Source: Azospirillum thiophilum (lineage in GTDB: Bacteria; Pseudomonadota; Alphaproteobacteria; Azospirillales; Azospirillaceae). From it: 64,000 bases of DNA. The position numbers and the translations under genes were made by a program. The DNA lies in NCBI RefSeq assembly GCF_001305595.1, contig NZ_CP012401.1:2367001-2431000 (forward strand), written 5' to 3'. This document shows, piece after piece, positions 27,276-36,927 of the stretch (its first letter is position 1; each line of letters opens with the position of its first letter). The notes beneath the pieces are model-generated. The model was not told the DNA's origin. It was given only the letters and a program-made list of their open reading frames with translations, and ran no database searches.

Positions 27276-27758
27276 ATGCCGACCGTCACCATCCGTCCCG
27301 CCGTCGAGACCGATTGCGCCACGATCCTGCAATTCGTCCGCGATCTGGCTGAGTTCGAGCGCGAGTCCGATGCGGTCAAGGCGACCGAGGAGGATTTCCG
27401 CCGCGACGGCTGGGGCGAGCGGCCGGTGTTCGAGGCGCTGATCGCCGAGCTGGACGGCACGCCGGTCGGCTTCGCGCTGACCTTCCGCAACTTCTCCACC
27501 TGGGAGGGGCGGCCGGGCCTGTATGTCGAGGATCTCTATGTCACGCCGGACGCGCGCCGTTACGGCGTCGGCCGCAAGCTGCTGGCCGCGGTGGCGCAGA
27601 GCGCGGTCGAACGGGGATACCGCCGCGTCGATCTGAATGTTCTGGACTGGAACCCGGCGCGTGGATTCTACGATCGGGTTGGTTTCCGCCGGATGGAGGA
27701 ATGGCTGCCCTACCGTCTGACCGGCGACGCGCTTGCCGCGCTCGCCGCGGAGGACTGA
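27276..27758 (+). CDS. GNAT family N-acetyltransferase
   Basis: 160 residues from the ATG at 27276. The acetyl-CoA loop is VTPDARRYGVGRKLL (about residues 90-105), followed by VDLNVLDWNPARGFYDRVGF, typical of diamine N-acetyltransferase-like GNATs. Likely acetylates a polyamine or amino compound; substrate not determined by sequence. The TGA at 27756-27758 is inside the first of three 29-nt tandem repeats. Confidence 0.92.
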   Translation: MPTVTIRPAVETDCATILQFVRDLAEFERESDAVKATEEDFRRDGWGERPVFEALIAELDGTPVGFALTFRNFSTWEGRPGLYVEDLYVTPDARRYGVGRKLLAAVAQSAVERGYRRVDLNVLDWNPARGFYDRVGFRRMEEWLPYRLTGDALAALAAED

Positions 27759-27839
27759 GCCGCAAGCGGCTCTGGTTCGAGGATCGAGCCGCAAGCGGCT
27801 CGGGTTTGATGACTGAGCCGCAAGCGGCTCGGGCTGCGC
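27753..27839. repeat. 29-nt tandem repeat x3 spanning a stop codon, each unit with a hairpin
   Basis: Three 29-nt units begin at 27753, 27782 and 27811. Each contains GAGCCGCAAGCGGCTC, a 16-nt sequence whose arms form a tight hairpin (27757-27772, 27786-27801, 27815-27830). Unit one contains the stop of the GNAT gene. The array ends 3 bp before the stop of the convergent small gene, so it may also serve both as terminator. Confidence 0.92.
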
Positions 27840-27841
27840 GC

Positions 27842-28057
27842 TCAGACGGCCCGGTTGAGAGCGGATGCGCCGATGATCTCGGCATAATCGGCGCGCTCGG
27901 CCCGCAGGTTGGACAGAAGATCGACGAGGCTGTCACGGACGAAGCTGTCGTCCTGCTCCACGATGCTGTCCTGGGTCAGCAGTATGAACTGATCGAGAAG
28001 CGCCATGTGGGCCGCAGAGGAAGCAGTGATCTTCTTCGAGTTGACGGCACCGATCAT
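27842..28057 (-). CDS. Small hypothetical protein
   Basis: 71 residues from the ATG at 28057, chosen because an excellent AAGGGAG ribosome site lies 7 nt upstream; a further ATG at 28108 is unlikely. The sequence is acidic and helical (DQFILLTQDSIVEQDDSF, LVDLLSNLRAERADYAEII). No family recognised, no membrane segment. Codon GC is lower than in its neighbours. Confidence 0.7.
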   Translation of the reverse strand: MIGAVNSKKITASSAAHMALLDQFILLTQDSIVEQDDSFVRDSLVDLLSNLRAERADYAEIIGASALNRAV

Positions 28058-28452
28058 GTAAATCTCCCTTGGCCTGAGCGTTGTCCAGAGCGTTCCCGAT
28101 GTCCTCATAAGGCCACCGCTCCGGTTAAGGACTCCCTAACAGGGCTATGCGACAGGTCGTATCTTGAGGGGTACTTCCTATCTTTGGGTGTAGTTTCTAT
28201 CACCATTCCAAAGAGGTACTCCCATCGCCTGCAAACCCACCGCCTGCAAACAATGATTTCGACCGGTGTCGCTCGGCTCCCGCTGGATGTGATGATGCAC
28301 GATATGTCCTATCATAACACGCATCACCATCCCGGGTTGCTCAGGACACCCGAGGGAATTGGGGGGAGGAACTACCGAAGGGTGCAGTCCGTTCCACCCA
28401 TCGGGTGGCTGCAACTCTCTGAAAATGCTGACTCACAAGAGCCGCCGGCAAC
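28058..28452. other. A/T-richer intergenic gap
   Basis: 395 bp without a convincing gene. It includes an imperfect hairpin joining CTTTGG (28182-28187) and CCAAAG (28208-28213) flanked by GTAC on both sides, a 15-nt tandem duplication at 28223-28252, and a 6-bp hairpin CCACCC/GGGTGG at 28394-28408. Possible promoter region of the minus-strand small gene. Confidence 0.45.
28223..28252. repeat. 15-nt intergenic tandem duplication
   Basis: CATCGCCTGCAAACC is followed directly by CACCGCCTGCAAACA (13 of 15 identical). Confidence 0.75.
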
Positions 28453-28731
28453 TCAGGCGGCGCGCCGGGCGGCAATCCGGTCGGCGGCGTCGGCGCGTTC
28501 GAGGGCGCGGGCGACCAGATCGGCGAACAGGTCGCCGAGGGCGGCATCCGGCGCCGTGCCGCGGTGGGCCGCCAGTTGACCCGCCATGGATGGACCGGCC
28601 ACCATCGGGCCTTCCATCAGCAGCGAGCCTTCCTCCCCCGGGCCGAGAGTGCGCCAGCCGCGGCTCTTCATCTCCCCGACGCGCGCCCGGGAAATGAACG
28701 CGCGGACATGGTCCGGTGCGAGATCGTCCAT
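28453..28731 (-). CDS. Small hypothetical protein
   Basis: 92 residues from the ATG at 28731, with GGGGGA closely upstream; an in-frame TTG at 28743 is an alternative. Sequence [18 protein letters not shown]...[18 protein letters not shown], then an Ala/Arg/Asp-rich helical tail. No recognised domain or membrane segment. G/C-rich codon use like its surroundings supports it being real. Confidence 0.55.
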   Translation of the reverse strand: MDDLAPDHVRAFISRARVGEMKSRGWRTLGPGEEGSLLMEGPMVAGPSMAGQLAAHRGTAPDAALGDLFADLVARALERADAADRIAARRAA

Positions 28732-29037
28732 CCTGTCCCCCAATCGCTGGCGGCGGCCACCGTCGCGACGGCCGCCTTCTTTGGATCACTCGTCAAAAGC
28801 GTACGGAAGAAGAACGAACGCAACAAGAACAAATTCGGGTGGCGACGAGGATTCTCCAGGATTCCCCGCGAGTCGGCCAAGCTTCCGCCCGACCCGCGTC
28901 CACCCCTCCGCTCACGCTTCCGCTCCGCCGGCCCTTGCCTTGCGGGCCCGTACTGCAAAGATCAGGCGGGGCGGCGGCGATTGCAACGCTGCCCGGTGAC
29001 ATCTTGGCCGGCATCGGCGATCAGGAAAGGTCCAGCA
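28732..29037. other. Intergenic gap before fumC
   Basis: 306 bp containing the leader and presumably the promoter of fumC. The stretch 28785-28850 is purine-rich. I could not place confident -35/-10 boxes. Confidence 0.4.
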
Positions 29038-30429
<1,392 letters not shown>

Positions 30430-30524
30430 GCTTGGGGTTAGGGTGGGGGCGTCGTCTCCGGCCGGTCCGGCCTTCCTCTGACCACCCCCCATCCTGCCAA
30501 CTGCCAGCCGATGTGTGCGTGACC

Positions 30525-30740
30525 ATGAAGAAGCGTTCGGTCCTGATTGCCGGCCACCCCACCAGCGTCTCGCTGGAAGAGGAGTTCTGGGATGCCCTGA
30601 AGACGGTGGCGCAGCTGCGCGGCCTGTCGGTGAACGCCCTGATCGAGGAGATCGACCAGACCCGCACCGGCAATCTGTCCAGCGCCATCCGCGTCCATGT
30701 GCTGAAGGCGGTGCAGCATCGCCAGCCCGGCGAGGGGTGA
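30525..30740 (+). CDS. Ribbon-helix-helix domain protein
   Basis: 71 residues. The body fits an RHH_4-type fold: beta strand TSVSLEEEFW, helix DALKTVAQLRG, helix LSVNALIEEI. These are small, probably DNA-binding proteins common in alphaproteobacteria and often annotated near fumC or aryl-sulfotransferase-type genes. ATG at 30525 chosen by fold. It precedes the structured leader of the DUF599 gene. Confidence 0.85.
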   Translation: MKKRSVLIAGHPTSVSLEEEFWDALKTVAQLRGLSVNALIEEIDQTRTGNLSSAIRVHVLKAVQHRQPGEG

Positions 30741-30745
30741 CGCGG

Positions 30746-30819
30746 CAGGGGGCAGCCGGATGGGCCGGCAGTGGACACCCGCGGCATGGCGGCGTACACG
30801 GGTGCAAGCCTGCCCCCTG
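30746..30819 (+). ncRNA. Candidate structured 5' leader with three-way junction
   Basis: A perfect 10-bp outer stem (30746-30755 with 30810-30819) encloses two inner hairpins: CCGG/CCGG (30756-30759 with 30765-30768, 5-nt loop) and CACCCG/CGGGTG (30776-30781 with 30799-30804). The fold ends 16 nt before the ATG of the DUF599 gene. No T-run follows, so it is not an intrinsic terminator. It does not match a riboswitch class I can name. Confidence 0.4.
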
Positions 30820-30835
30820 ACGTGATGCCGCCGCC

Positions 30836-31561
30836 ATGCCGCCCGACGCCTCCACCCTCGACATCGTCGCCTTCTGCTGGTTCGTCGGTTCCTGGGTGAG
30901 CTTCACCATCATCCAGGACCATCTGCTGTCGGGCCGCAACGCGGTGAACCAGCATCTGAAGACCGTGCGCCGCCACTGGATCGACCGGATGCTGGAGCGC
31001 GAGAACCGCATCATGGATTCGCAGCTGGTCGGCCACACCATGCACAGCTGCACCTTCTTCGCCTCTACCAACATGCTGGTGCTGGCCGGTCTGGTCGGAT
31101 CCTTCGGCGCCATGGAGCATGCGCACGAGGTGGTGTCGAACCTGTCCTTCACCGTCCACACCTCGCGCCAGCTCTTCGAGATCAAGCTGCTGCTGATGGT
31201 GGTGGTCTTCACCTTCGGCTTCTTCAAGTTCACCTGGGCGCTGCGCCAGTACAATTACTGCTGCGCCCTGATCGGCTCCGCCCCGATGCCGCCGGTGTCC
31301 GTCGAAGACCGCGGGATCATCTCCCACAGCATCGGCGAGGCTCTGACCTTGGCGATCACCGCCTTGAACGGCGGCATGCGCGCCTATTACTTCGCGCTGG
31401 CGGCGCTGGCCTGGACCATCGGTCCGATCCCCTTCATCCTCGCCACCACCGGCGTCATCCTGATCCTCACCCGCCGGCAGGCATTCTCCGCCACCGAGAA
31501 GGTCATCCGCGTCCAGGTCGAATGGCTGGAAGAAAACGCCTCAATCAAAGGAAAAGAATAA
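30836..31561 (+). CDS. DUF599 family membrane protein
   Basis: 241 residues with four hydrophobic segments (about 8-28, 75-95, 115-140, 185-225). The family signature includes RNRIMDSQL-like and HTSRQLFEIKLLLM stretches and FKFTWALRQYNY. Found in many proteobacteria and some plants, function unknown. The ATG at 30836 lacks a strong ribosome site, and the leader can fold into a three-way junction, so regulated translation is possible. Confidence 0.88.
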   Translation: MPPDASTLDIVAFCWFVGSWVSFTIIQDHLLSGRNAVNQHLKTVRRHWIDRMLERENRIMDSQLVGHTMHSCTFFASTNMLVLAGLVGSFGAMEHAHEVVSNLSFTVHTSRQLFEIKLLLMVVVFTFGFFKFTWALRQYNYCCALIGSAPMPPVSVEDRGIISHSIGEALTLAITALNGGMRAYYFALAALAWTIGPIPFILATTGVILILTRRQAFSATEKVIRVQVEWLEENASIKGKE

Positions 31562-31713
31562 GTAAAAAGCCAGCAATCTTTTGGAGAGTGCGACCAAATA
31601 TCCTCTATCTGACGGCGTACCACGATGGTTCAGTGTCATCGTTGTGCCATGCAGCGCGGCGCGACCGGAAAGCCACCGGACCGGCGCCGCGCAGAGACGA
31701 TGAGAGGACGACC

Positions 31714-31917
31714 ATGGACGCCGATACCGCGCTGAGCATCATGGAATCGCTGGATGAGGCCGAGGCGCTGTTGCGCCGCATGTGCCTTGGCGACGGCTGG
31801 GCCAGCCAGGGTACGCTGGCGCGCAACCGGGAACTGCTGAACGCCGCGCGCCATCGGTTGGAACTGGTCCACAGCATCGATGAAATGGAGCCGCTGGAAT
31901 TGGCCGCAGTGGCCTGA
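31714..31917 (+). CDS. Small acidic helical hypothetical protein
   Basis: 67 residues with GAGAGGACG before the ATG. Predicted helical (TALSIMESLDEAEALLRRM, LLNAARHRLELVHSI). No family recognised. The gene ends inside a 14-nt tandem duplication that repeats its stop codon 14 nt downstream. Confidence 0.72.
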   Translation: MDADTALSIMESLDEAEALLRRMCLGDGWASQGTLARNRELLNAARHRLELVHSIDEMEPLELAAVA

Positions 31918-31931
31918 CCGCAGTTGCCTGA
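31904..31931. repeat. 14-nt tandem duplication ending exactly at a stop codon
   Basis: Units CCGCAGTGGCCTGA (31904-31917) and CCGCAGTTGCCTGA (31918-31931) differ at one base. The first ends with the stop codon and the second repeats a TGA in another frame. Confidence 0.92.
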
Positions 31932-31943
31932 CGGCGCCGGCCC

Positions 31944-33677
31944 TCAGCCCTTCAGCAGCACCTTGCCGCCGCCGCGCACCTTCGACCAGTCCTTGGCGAA
32001 ATAGGCGAAGTCGCGCGACGGACGGCTGAACAGGAAGCCCTGGGCCAGCGACACGCCCAGGTCGGTCAGCAATGCCGAATGGACAGGCTCCTCCACCTGT
32101 TCGCCGATCAGCGTCAGGTCGAGCTGCCGGCAGACATCGACCATCGAGCGCAGCATCGCCATGTCGCGCGGGCTCTTGACCGCGCCGCGGACGAATTTGC
32201 CGTCGATCTTGGCATAGTCGGCCTGGATGCCGTAGAGCGACTGGAAGCTGGTCGACCCGGCGCCGACATCGTCCAGGCAGATGCGGAACCCGGTCTGCCG
32301 CAGCTTCTGCAGCACCTCGTTCAGCTTGGCGATGTCGTTGACGACCACGGTCTCCGTCACCTCGATCAGCAACTTGTTCGCCAGCTCGCCATAGGGGGCG
32401 ACCACCGACTGGAACTGCTTGAGGAAGATCGGGCTCATCAGTGTCTTGGCCGACAGGTTGATTGCCACGTCGGGCAGCTTCGGCTCCTTGCGGAACTCCT
32501 TCAGCGTGTCGAGCACTGTCCGGGTCAGCAGGAGGTCGAAATCGTAGATCAGCCCGACATCCTCGGCGAAGGTGATGAAGTCGGCGGGCGAACTCATCCC
32601 GTCGACCCGGGTCAGCGCCTCCAGATGGTGGACGGCGCCGGTGCCGATGTCGACGATCGGCTGGTAGACGACGACGAAGTCCCGGTTGTCGATGGTGGCG
32701 CGCAGATGGCCGATCCGCTCCACCGCGCCGGCCATCAACCGGTTGGCGCCGTCCTCCAGGCTGGAGATGGTGAACTCGCCGCCCTGGGCCGAGGCGAAGG
32801 CCTGTACCGTGTAGACCAGGGCGCGGGCGGCGTCGGCGGCGTCCAGCGTGTCGTCGGCCATGTCCAGCGTCCAGGACCGGATGCCGCCGGGCAGGGCGCC
32901 GCCGGCAGCCTCGATGATCTGGGCGACATGCCCCTGCACCTCCCGCCCGTCGATGTCTGCGGCATGGACGATGCCGTAACGGTCGCCGGTCAGCTGCCCG
33001 GCGCTGTCGCCGTCGGCGGAGATGCCGCGCAGATAGGCGTCGATGCCTTCGCGCACCTCGGCCGCGGCGCCTTCCGGCATCGCGTCGACCATCGATTGCA
33101 GGCCCTCGACCAGCAGCAGGGTCAGCCCCCGGTCCAGACCCCTCTCACGCGCCGCGTGGAGCCGTTCCTCCAGGATGCTGGCGAAGCCTGCCTGGTCCGG
33201 CAGCTCGCCCTGGCCGCCCGCCTCCTGGGTGCCGGCGGCGCCGGTCCGCTGCGGGACGGTCAGCAGCACGGTGAGGAACAGCGAGCCCGGGCAGGAATCG
33301 AGCCGGCAGCCGCCCAGCAGCGCCGGGAACGACTGGCCGTCGATGGCCTGGAACAGCACGCGCGACGGCTTGATCCGCGCCTTTTCCCGGATGCGCTCGA
33401 ACAGGACATGGACGTATTTGCGGTCGCCCGGGGCCACGACGTCCATCAGATTGCTGCCGACCAGCCCGCCGACCTCGCCCTTGGTCAGGCGGCAGCGCGC
33501 CCCGGCCGAAAACAGGATGGTGCCCACCGCATCCGTCTCGATCAGCAGATCGGCCGCGGCGAAGGCGAAGCCGACGAACCGGTCGCGGTCGCGGCTGGAC
33601 TGCGGGCGCCGCTGTCCAGCGGCCGCGGTCACCGGGCCGGCAGGGACAGCTTTATCCTGCGCGAGGGGGATCGTCAT
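31944..33677 (-). CDS. EAL-domain protein with degenerate GGDEF-like segment
   Basis: 577 residues. A PAS-like N-terminus (~30-140) is followed by a diverged GGDEF-like region in which the signature reads TGDRYGI. The EAL domain (~330-570) keeps the core: LEALTRV near 352, NLSAKTL, VTETVVVND, CLDDVGAG, YAKIDGKFV and AQGFLFSRP. Catalytic residues appear present, so c-di-GMP phosphodiesterase activity is plausible. No membrane segment. Only part of a motility/biofilm second-messenger network. Confidence 0.9.
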   Translation of the reverse strand: MTIPLAQDKAVPAGPVTAAAGQRRPQSSRDRDRFVGFAFAAADLLIETDAVGTILFSAGARCRLTKGEVGGLVGSNLMDVVAPGDRKYVHVLFERIREKARIKPSRVLFQAIDGQSFPALLGGCRLDSCPGSLFLTVLLTVPQRTGAAGTQEAGGQGELPDQAGFASILEERLHAARERGLDRGLTLLLVEGLQSMVDAMPEGAAAEVREGIDAYLRGISADGDSAGQLTGDRYGIVHAADIDGREVQGHVAQIIEAAGGALPGGIRSWTLDMADDTLDAADAARALVYTVQAFASAQGGEFTISSLEDGANRLMAGAVERIGHLRATIDNRDFVVVYQPIVDIGTGAVHHLEALTRVDGMSSPADFITFAEDVGLIYDFDLLLTRTVLDTLKEFRKEPKLPDVAINLSAKTLMSPIFLKQFQSVVAPYGELANKLLIEVTETVVVNDIAKLNEVLQKLRQTGFRICLDDVGAGSTSFQSLYGIQADYAKIDGKFVRGAVKSPRDMAMLRSMVDVCRQLDLTLIGEQVEEPVHSALLTDLGVSLAQGFLFSRPSRDFAYFAKDWSKVRGGGKVLLKG

Positions 33678-33988
33678 GTCTCTGCAAATTACATCAAAGT
33701 TTAGAGGGTTTGAAGATGAATGCGCTGTAGAATAACGAAAATTATAATAGTTTAAAAGCGTGCTGGTGGCTGCGGATCATAAATCCCGGATGAAGACGAC
33801 AGTTTATGTCGCCTTTTTGGTAATGCGGCTTCGCTCCGATCATATGCAGGGATGCAGGGGGTGCCTGCCGCCCTCCGGCAATTATCCTCCGGGCAAATTC
33901 GTCCAGTCATTGCGTGTGCGAAATGAAAAAGGCCCCGTCGACTCGATGGTCGCGGGGCCTTTGGGTCGATCCGATGCCGGCGGAGCCG
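33678..33988. other. Intergenic gap between purK and the EAL gene
   Basis: 311 bp, clearly A/T-richer near 33720-33800. It holds the purK terminator (33928-33962) and, on the minus strand, a perfect TATAAT at 33746-33741 upstream of the EAL gene but without a good -35 box. Confidence 0.5.
33928..33962 (-). terminator. Intrinsic terminator of purEK
   Basis: A 10-bp stem (33928-33937 with 33953-33962) followed on the minus strand by a T-run (bases 33930-33926). It lies 27 bp after the purK stop. Confidence 0.85.
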
Positions 33989-35137
33989 TTACCGGCGGGG
34001 GAACAGCCGGTTGACGTGGCCCATCTTGCGGCCGGGCCGCGCCTCCGCCTTGCCGTACAGATGCAGCCGGGCGCCGGGTTCGGCCAGCAGTTCGGGCCAG
34101 CGCAGCACGTCGTCGCCGATCAGGTTGGTCATCTCGGCATCGGCCACCCGCTCGACCGAGCCGAGCGGCAGGCCGCACACCGCGCGCACCAGCTGCTCGA
34201 ACTGGCAGGAGGCGCAGGCATCCATGGTCCAATGGCCGGAATTGTGCGGGCGCGGCGCCATTTCGTTGACCAGCACGGCACCCCCGGCGGTGACGAACAT
34301 CTCCACCGCCAGCACGCCGACCAGGTCGAGCGCCTCGGCGATGGTCCGGGCGATGCGGTCGGCCTCCGCCGCGGTTTCCGCCGACACCCCGGCCGGGGCG
34401 ATGGTGACGTCGAGGATGCCGTCCTTGTGGCGGTTCTCCACCGCCGGATAGGCGACGGTCTGGCCGTCGGCGCCGCGGGCGACGATCACCGACACCTCGC
34501 AGGCGAAGGTGACGAAGCCCTCGACGATGCCGGCCACGCCGGGCTTGCCGCCGCCGATGGCCGCCCAGGCCGCCGCCGCCGCCGCTGCCGCGGCGCCGCC
34601 GTCCCTGCCGGCGTCGAGCCGCGCCTGCCCCTTGCCGTCATAGCCGAGCCGGGTCGATTTCAGGACGCAGCGCGGCCCGATCTCCGTCACCGCGCGGGCG
34701 ACGTCGTCGGCGCTGTCCGCCGCCCGCCACGGCGCGGTGGCGATGCCGAGCCGGTTGACGAAGCTCTTCTCGGCGATGCGGTCCTGGGCGACCGACAGGA
34801 TGTCCGGGCCGGGATTGACGGTGGTGAAGCGGCGCAGATGCTCGACCGTCGCGACCGGCACATTCTCCCACTCCAGCGTCACCGCGTCGACCGAGCGGGC
34901 GAAGCGCTCCAGCGCGTCGAGATCGTCCCAGCCGGCGACGGTCGTGGCGGCGCAGACCTGGGCCGCCGGGCTGCCGGCCGCGTCGGGGGCGTAGACATGC
35001 GTCCGGTATCCCAGCCGGGCGGCGGCCAGCGCCGTCATGCGGCCGAGCTGTCCGGCCCCCAGCATGCCGATGGTCGAGCCGGGGGCGAGGCGGGGCAGGG
35101 TGGGGACGGCCGGAGTGCCGGTTGCGGTGCCGGTCAT
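33989..35137 (-). CDS. purK: N5-carboxyaminoimidazole ribonucleotide synthase
   Basis: 382 residues with an ATP-grasp fold. The N-terminal MLGAGQLGRM motif and CVLKSTRLGYDGKGQ, GILAVEMFV-like (VGVLAVEMFVT) and NEMAPRPHNSGH segments are diagnostic. It converts AIR, ATP and bicarbonate to N5-CAIR in purine synthesis. It follows purE by 22 bp on the same strand. An alanine-rich loop (AAAAAAAAWAA) near residue 190 is an expansion unlike most PurK proteins. Confidence 0.96.
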   Translation of the reverse strand: MTGTATGTPAVPTLPRLAPGSTIGMLGAGQLGRMTALAAARLGYRTHVYAPDAAGSPAAQVCAATTVAGWDDLDALERFARSVDAVTLEWENVPVATVEHLRRFTTVNPGPDILSVAQDRIAEKSFVNRLGIATAPWRAADSADDVARAVTEIGPRCVLKSTRLGYDGKGQARLDAGRDGGAAAAAAAAAWAAIGGGKPGVAGIVEGFVTFACEVSVIVARGADGQTVAYPAVENRHKDGILDVTIAPAGVSAETAAEADRIARTIAEALDLVGVLAVEMFVTAGGAVLVNEMAPRPHNSGHWTMDACASCQFEQLVRAVCGLPLGSVERVADAEMTNLIGDDVLRWPELLAEPGARLHLYGKAEARPGRKMGHVNRLFPRR

Positions 35138-35159
35138 GGGGGACGGACTTTCTTTCTGG

Positions 35160-35711
35160 TCAGGTCGGATCGTCGACGGGCGCCTCGGCCACGGCGGCGG
35201 TCTGGCGCGCGCGCCAGCCGTCCAGCGCGTCGGCCACCGCCGGGTCCATCAGCGCGATGACCGAGCCGGCGAGCAGCGCGGCGTTGATGGCGCCGGCCTT
35301 GCCGATGGCCAGCGTGCCGACCGGGACGCCGCCCGGCATCTGCACGATCGACAGCAGGCTGTCCATGCCCTTCAGCGCATGGCTTTCGACCGGTACGCCG
35401 AACACCGGCAGCGGGGTCATCGACGCCGCCATGCCGGGCAGGTGGGCGGCGCCGCCGGCCCCGGCGATCACCACCTTCAGCCCGCGCGCCCTTGCGGTGG
35501 TCGCATACTCGACCAGCCGGTGCGGCGTGCGGTGGGCGGAGACGATGCGGACCTCGTGGGCGATGCCGAGCGCGGTCAGGGTATCGGCGGCATGCTTCAT
35601 GGTCGTCCAGTCGGACTGGCTGCCCATGATGATGCCGACCAGCGGGCGGTCGCCGGTGGCCGAGGCGTCGTTGGCCGGAATGGCGGTGGTCGTGGAGTGA
35701 TCGGCGGACAC
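35160..35711 (-). CDS. purE: N5-CAIR mutase
   Basis: 183 residues. Core motifs are [25 protein letters not shown] with the catalytic His, [11 protein letters not shown] and [20 protein letters not shown]. About 20 extra polar residues precede the usual family start. It converts N5-CAIR to CAIR and is the first gene of a purE-purK operon. A strong promoter lies 37-64 bp upstream. Confidence 0.97.
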   Translation of the reverse strand: MSADHSTTTAIPANDASATGDRPLVGIIMGSQSDWTTMKHAADTLTALGIAHEVRIVSAHRTPHRLVEYATTARARGLKVVIAGAGGAAHLPGMAASMTPLPVFGVPVESHALKGMDSLLSIVQMPGGVPVGTLAIGKAGAINAALLAGSVIALMDPAVADALDGWRARQTAAVAEAPVDDPT

Positions 35712-35747
35712 GGCAGCGGGCTTCCCTCATGGTCCGGAAAGCGGCGC

Positions 35748-35775
35748 ATTATAGGAAGAGTCGGCCGGCTGTCCA
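35748..35775 (-). promoter_or_regulatory. Predicted sigma-70 promoter of purEK
   Basis: On the minus strand TGGACA (35775-35770) and a perfect TATAAT (35753-35748) are separated by 16 bp; 11 of 12 consensus positions match. The start codon is 37 bp downstream. Confidence 0.7.
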
Positions 35776-35942
35776 GTGGCGGCGCGGAATTCCCACGCCG
35801 CGCCGCTAATCCCACCCCCGGACTGCGACATTGCGGCCCTTCCGATGGAACATGGGTCCGCCTATGGTGCCGGCTTATATGTGAACGATTGACCTTCCCA
35901 TCCCCAGCCGCATCTCCAGCCCCCAGCCCCGGACCCCATCGC

Positions 35943-36395
35943 ATGACCGAGAGCGTCCCCACCGAAGAGCAGCGCGGCGAGCACCGCGACATCCGCACCG
36001 CCATGGCGGAGGAGCGGATGGCCGGCGTCGGCATCGACGAGGCGTCGATCGAGACGCTGGTCCGGACCTTCTACGGCAAGATCATGAAGGACGAGGTGCT
36101 GGGGCCGATCTTCGGCCGCGCCATCACAGATTGGGAGCCGCATCTGCGCAAGATGATGGATTTCTGGTCGTCCATCGCCCTGCTGACCCGGCGTTACGAC
36201 GGCCGGCCCATGCCGGTCCACATCTCGCTCGGGCTGGAGCCGCAGCATTTCGAGCGCTGGCTCGGCCTGTTCCGCGAGACTGCCCATGAGCTGTTCCCGG
36301 CCGACGGCGCCGCCTTCCTGATCGGCAAGGCGGAGAACATCGCCCGCAGCTTCCAGATGGGCATCCAGTTCTTCACCGTGCCCAAGAAGGGGTGA
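35943..36395 (+). CDS. Group III truncated haemoglobin
   Basis: 150 residues from the ATG at 35943; the longer open frame upstream is the shadow of purE. Signature stretches: TFYGKIMKDEVLGPIF, EPHLRKMMDFWSSIAL, RPMPVHISLGLEPQHFERWLGLF. Binds haem; group III members are thought to handle O2, NO or related ligands. Upstream of the purE promoter and divergent from it. Confidence 0.93.
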   Translation: MTESVPTEEQRGEHRDIRTAMAEERMAGVGIDEASIETLVRTFYGKIMKDEVLGPIFGRAITDWEPHLRKMMDFWSSIALLTRRYDGRPMPVHISLGLEPQHFERWLGLFRETAHELFPADGAAFLIGKAENIARSFQMGIQFFTVPKKG

Positions 36396-36449
36396 GGGGT
36401 TCCATCCATCCCTCTCCCCGTCCCGAACCGGGCATGGGGGAGGGCGTGG

Positions 36450-36650
36450 TTACGCGATGATGTTCGGCAGCAGCCGGCTTTCCAGGACCATGATCTGGTC
36501 CTTCAGCATCAGCTTGCGCTTCTTCAACCGCTGCATCTGCAGCTGGTCGTAGGGCGCACGCTCGGCCAGCCGGGCGATGACGTCGTCCAGGTCGCGGTGC
36601 TCGCTGCGCAAGCTCGCCAGCTTTTCCTTCAAAATCTCTTGCTCGTTCAT
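36450..36650 (-). CDS. YdcH/DUF465 family protein
   Basis: 66 residues, all helical, with the family pattern: EHRDLDDVIARL, QLQMQRLKKRKLMLKDQI. Small conserved proteobacterial coiled-coil protein of unknown function. A clear start MNEQEIL. Confidence 0.92.
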   Translation of the reverse strand: MNEQEILKEKLASLRSEHRDLDDVIARLAERAPYDQLQMQRLKKRKLMLKDQIMVLESRLLPNIIA

Positions 36651-36749
36651 CGCGCCCGTTGGAAATGGCCGTTGCCCCGGAAGTCCGGGGGTGCTCTTGC
36701 GGGTGGCCCGTTGGTTGGGCGAGCCGGACTATACCAGATTTCCCGCGGC

Positions 36750-36779
36750 GCGGCACCGGCAAACGCGGCACCGGCAAAC
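36750..36779. repeat. Perfect 15-nt tandem duplication upstream of pfkA
   Basis: GCGGCACCGGCAAAC occurs twice in direct contact (36750-36764, 36765-36779), identical at all positions. Confidence 0.93.
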
Positions 36780-36808
36780 CCCTGCGCCGGTCCTCATGCT
36801 CCTCCGGT

Positions 36809-36832
36809 GGGTGGCCCGAAGGATGGCCCGAT
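36809..36832. repeat. 12-nt tandem duplication upstream of pfkA
   Basis: GGGTGGCCCGAA and GGATGGCCCGAT are contiguous (10 of 12). A weaker third unit may follow. Thirty bases from the perfect 15-nt duplication. Confidence 0.6.
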
Positions 36833-36927
36833 GGGGTGGCGGTGCGGGCAACGATTGCGGGAACCGTCTGTTCCGGTAACATGGTGGTCCATTTCAACGA
36901 ACAGGCGAACGGGACGGGAACCCCTCA

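Noticed and set aside
35037..35942. Plus-strand frame joined to the truncated haemoglobin
   Set aside because: It overlaps purE and purK, whose motifs are clear. The haemoglobin family begins at 35943.
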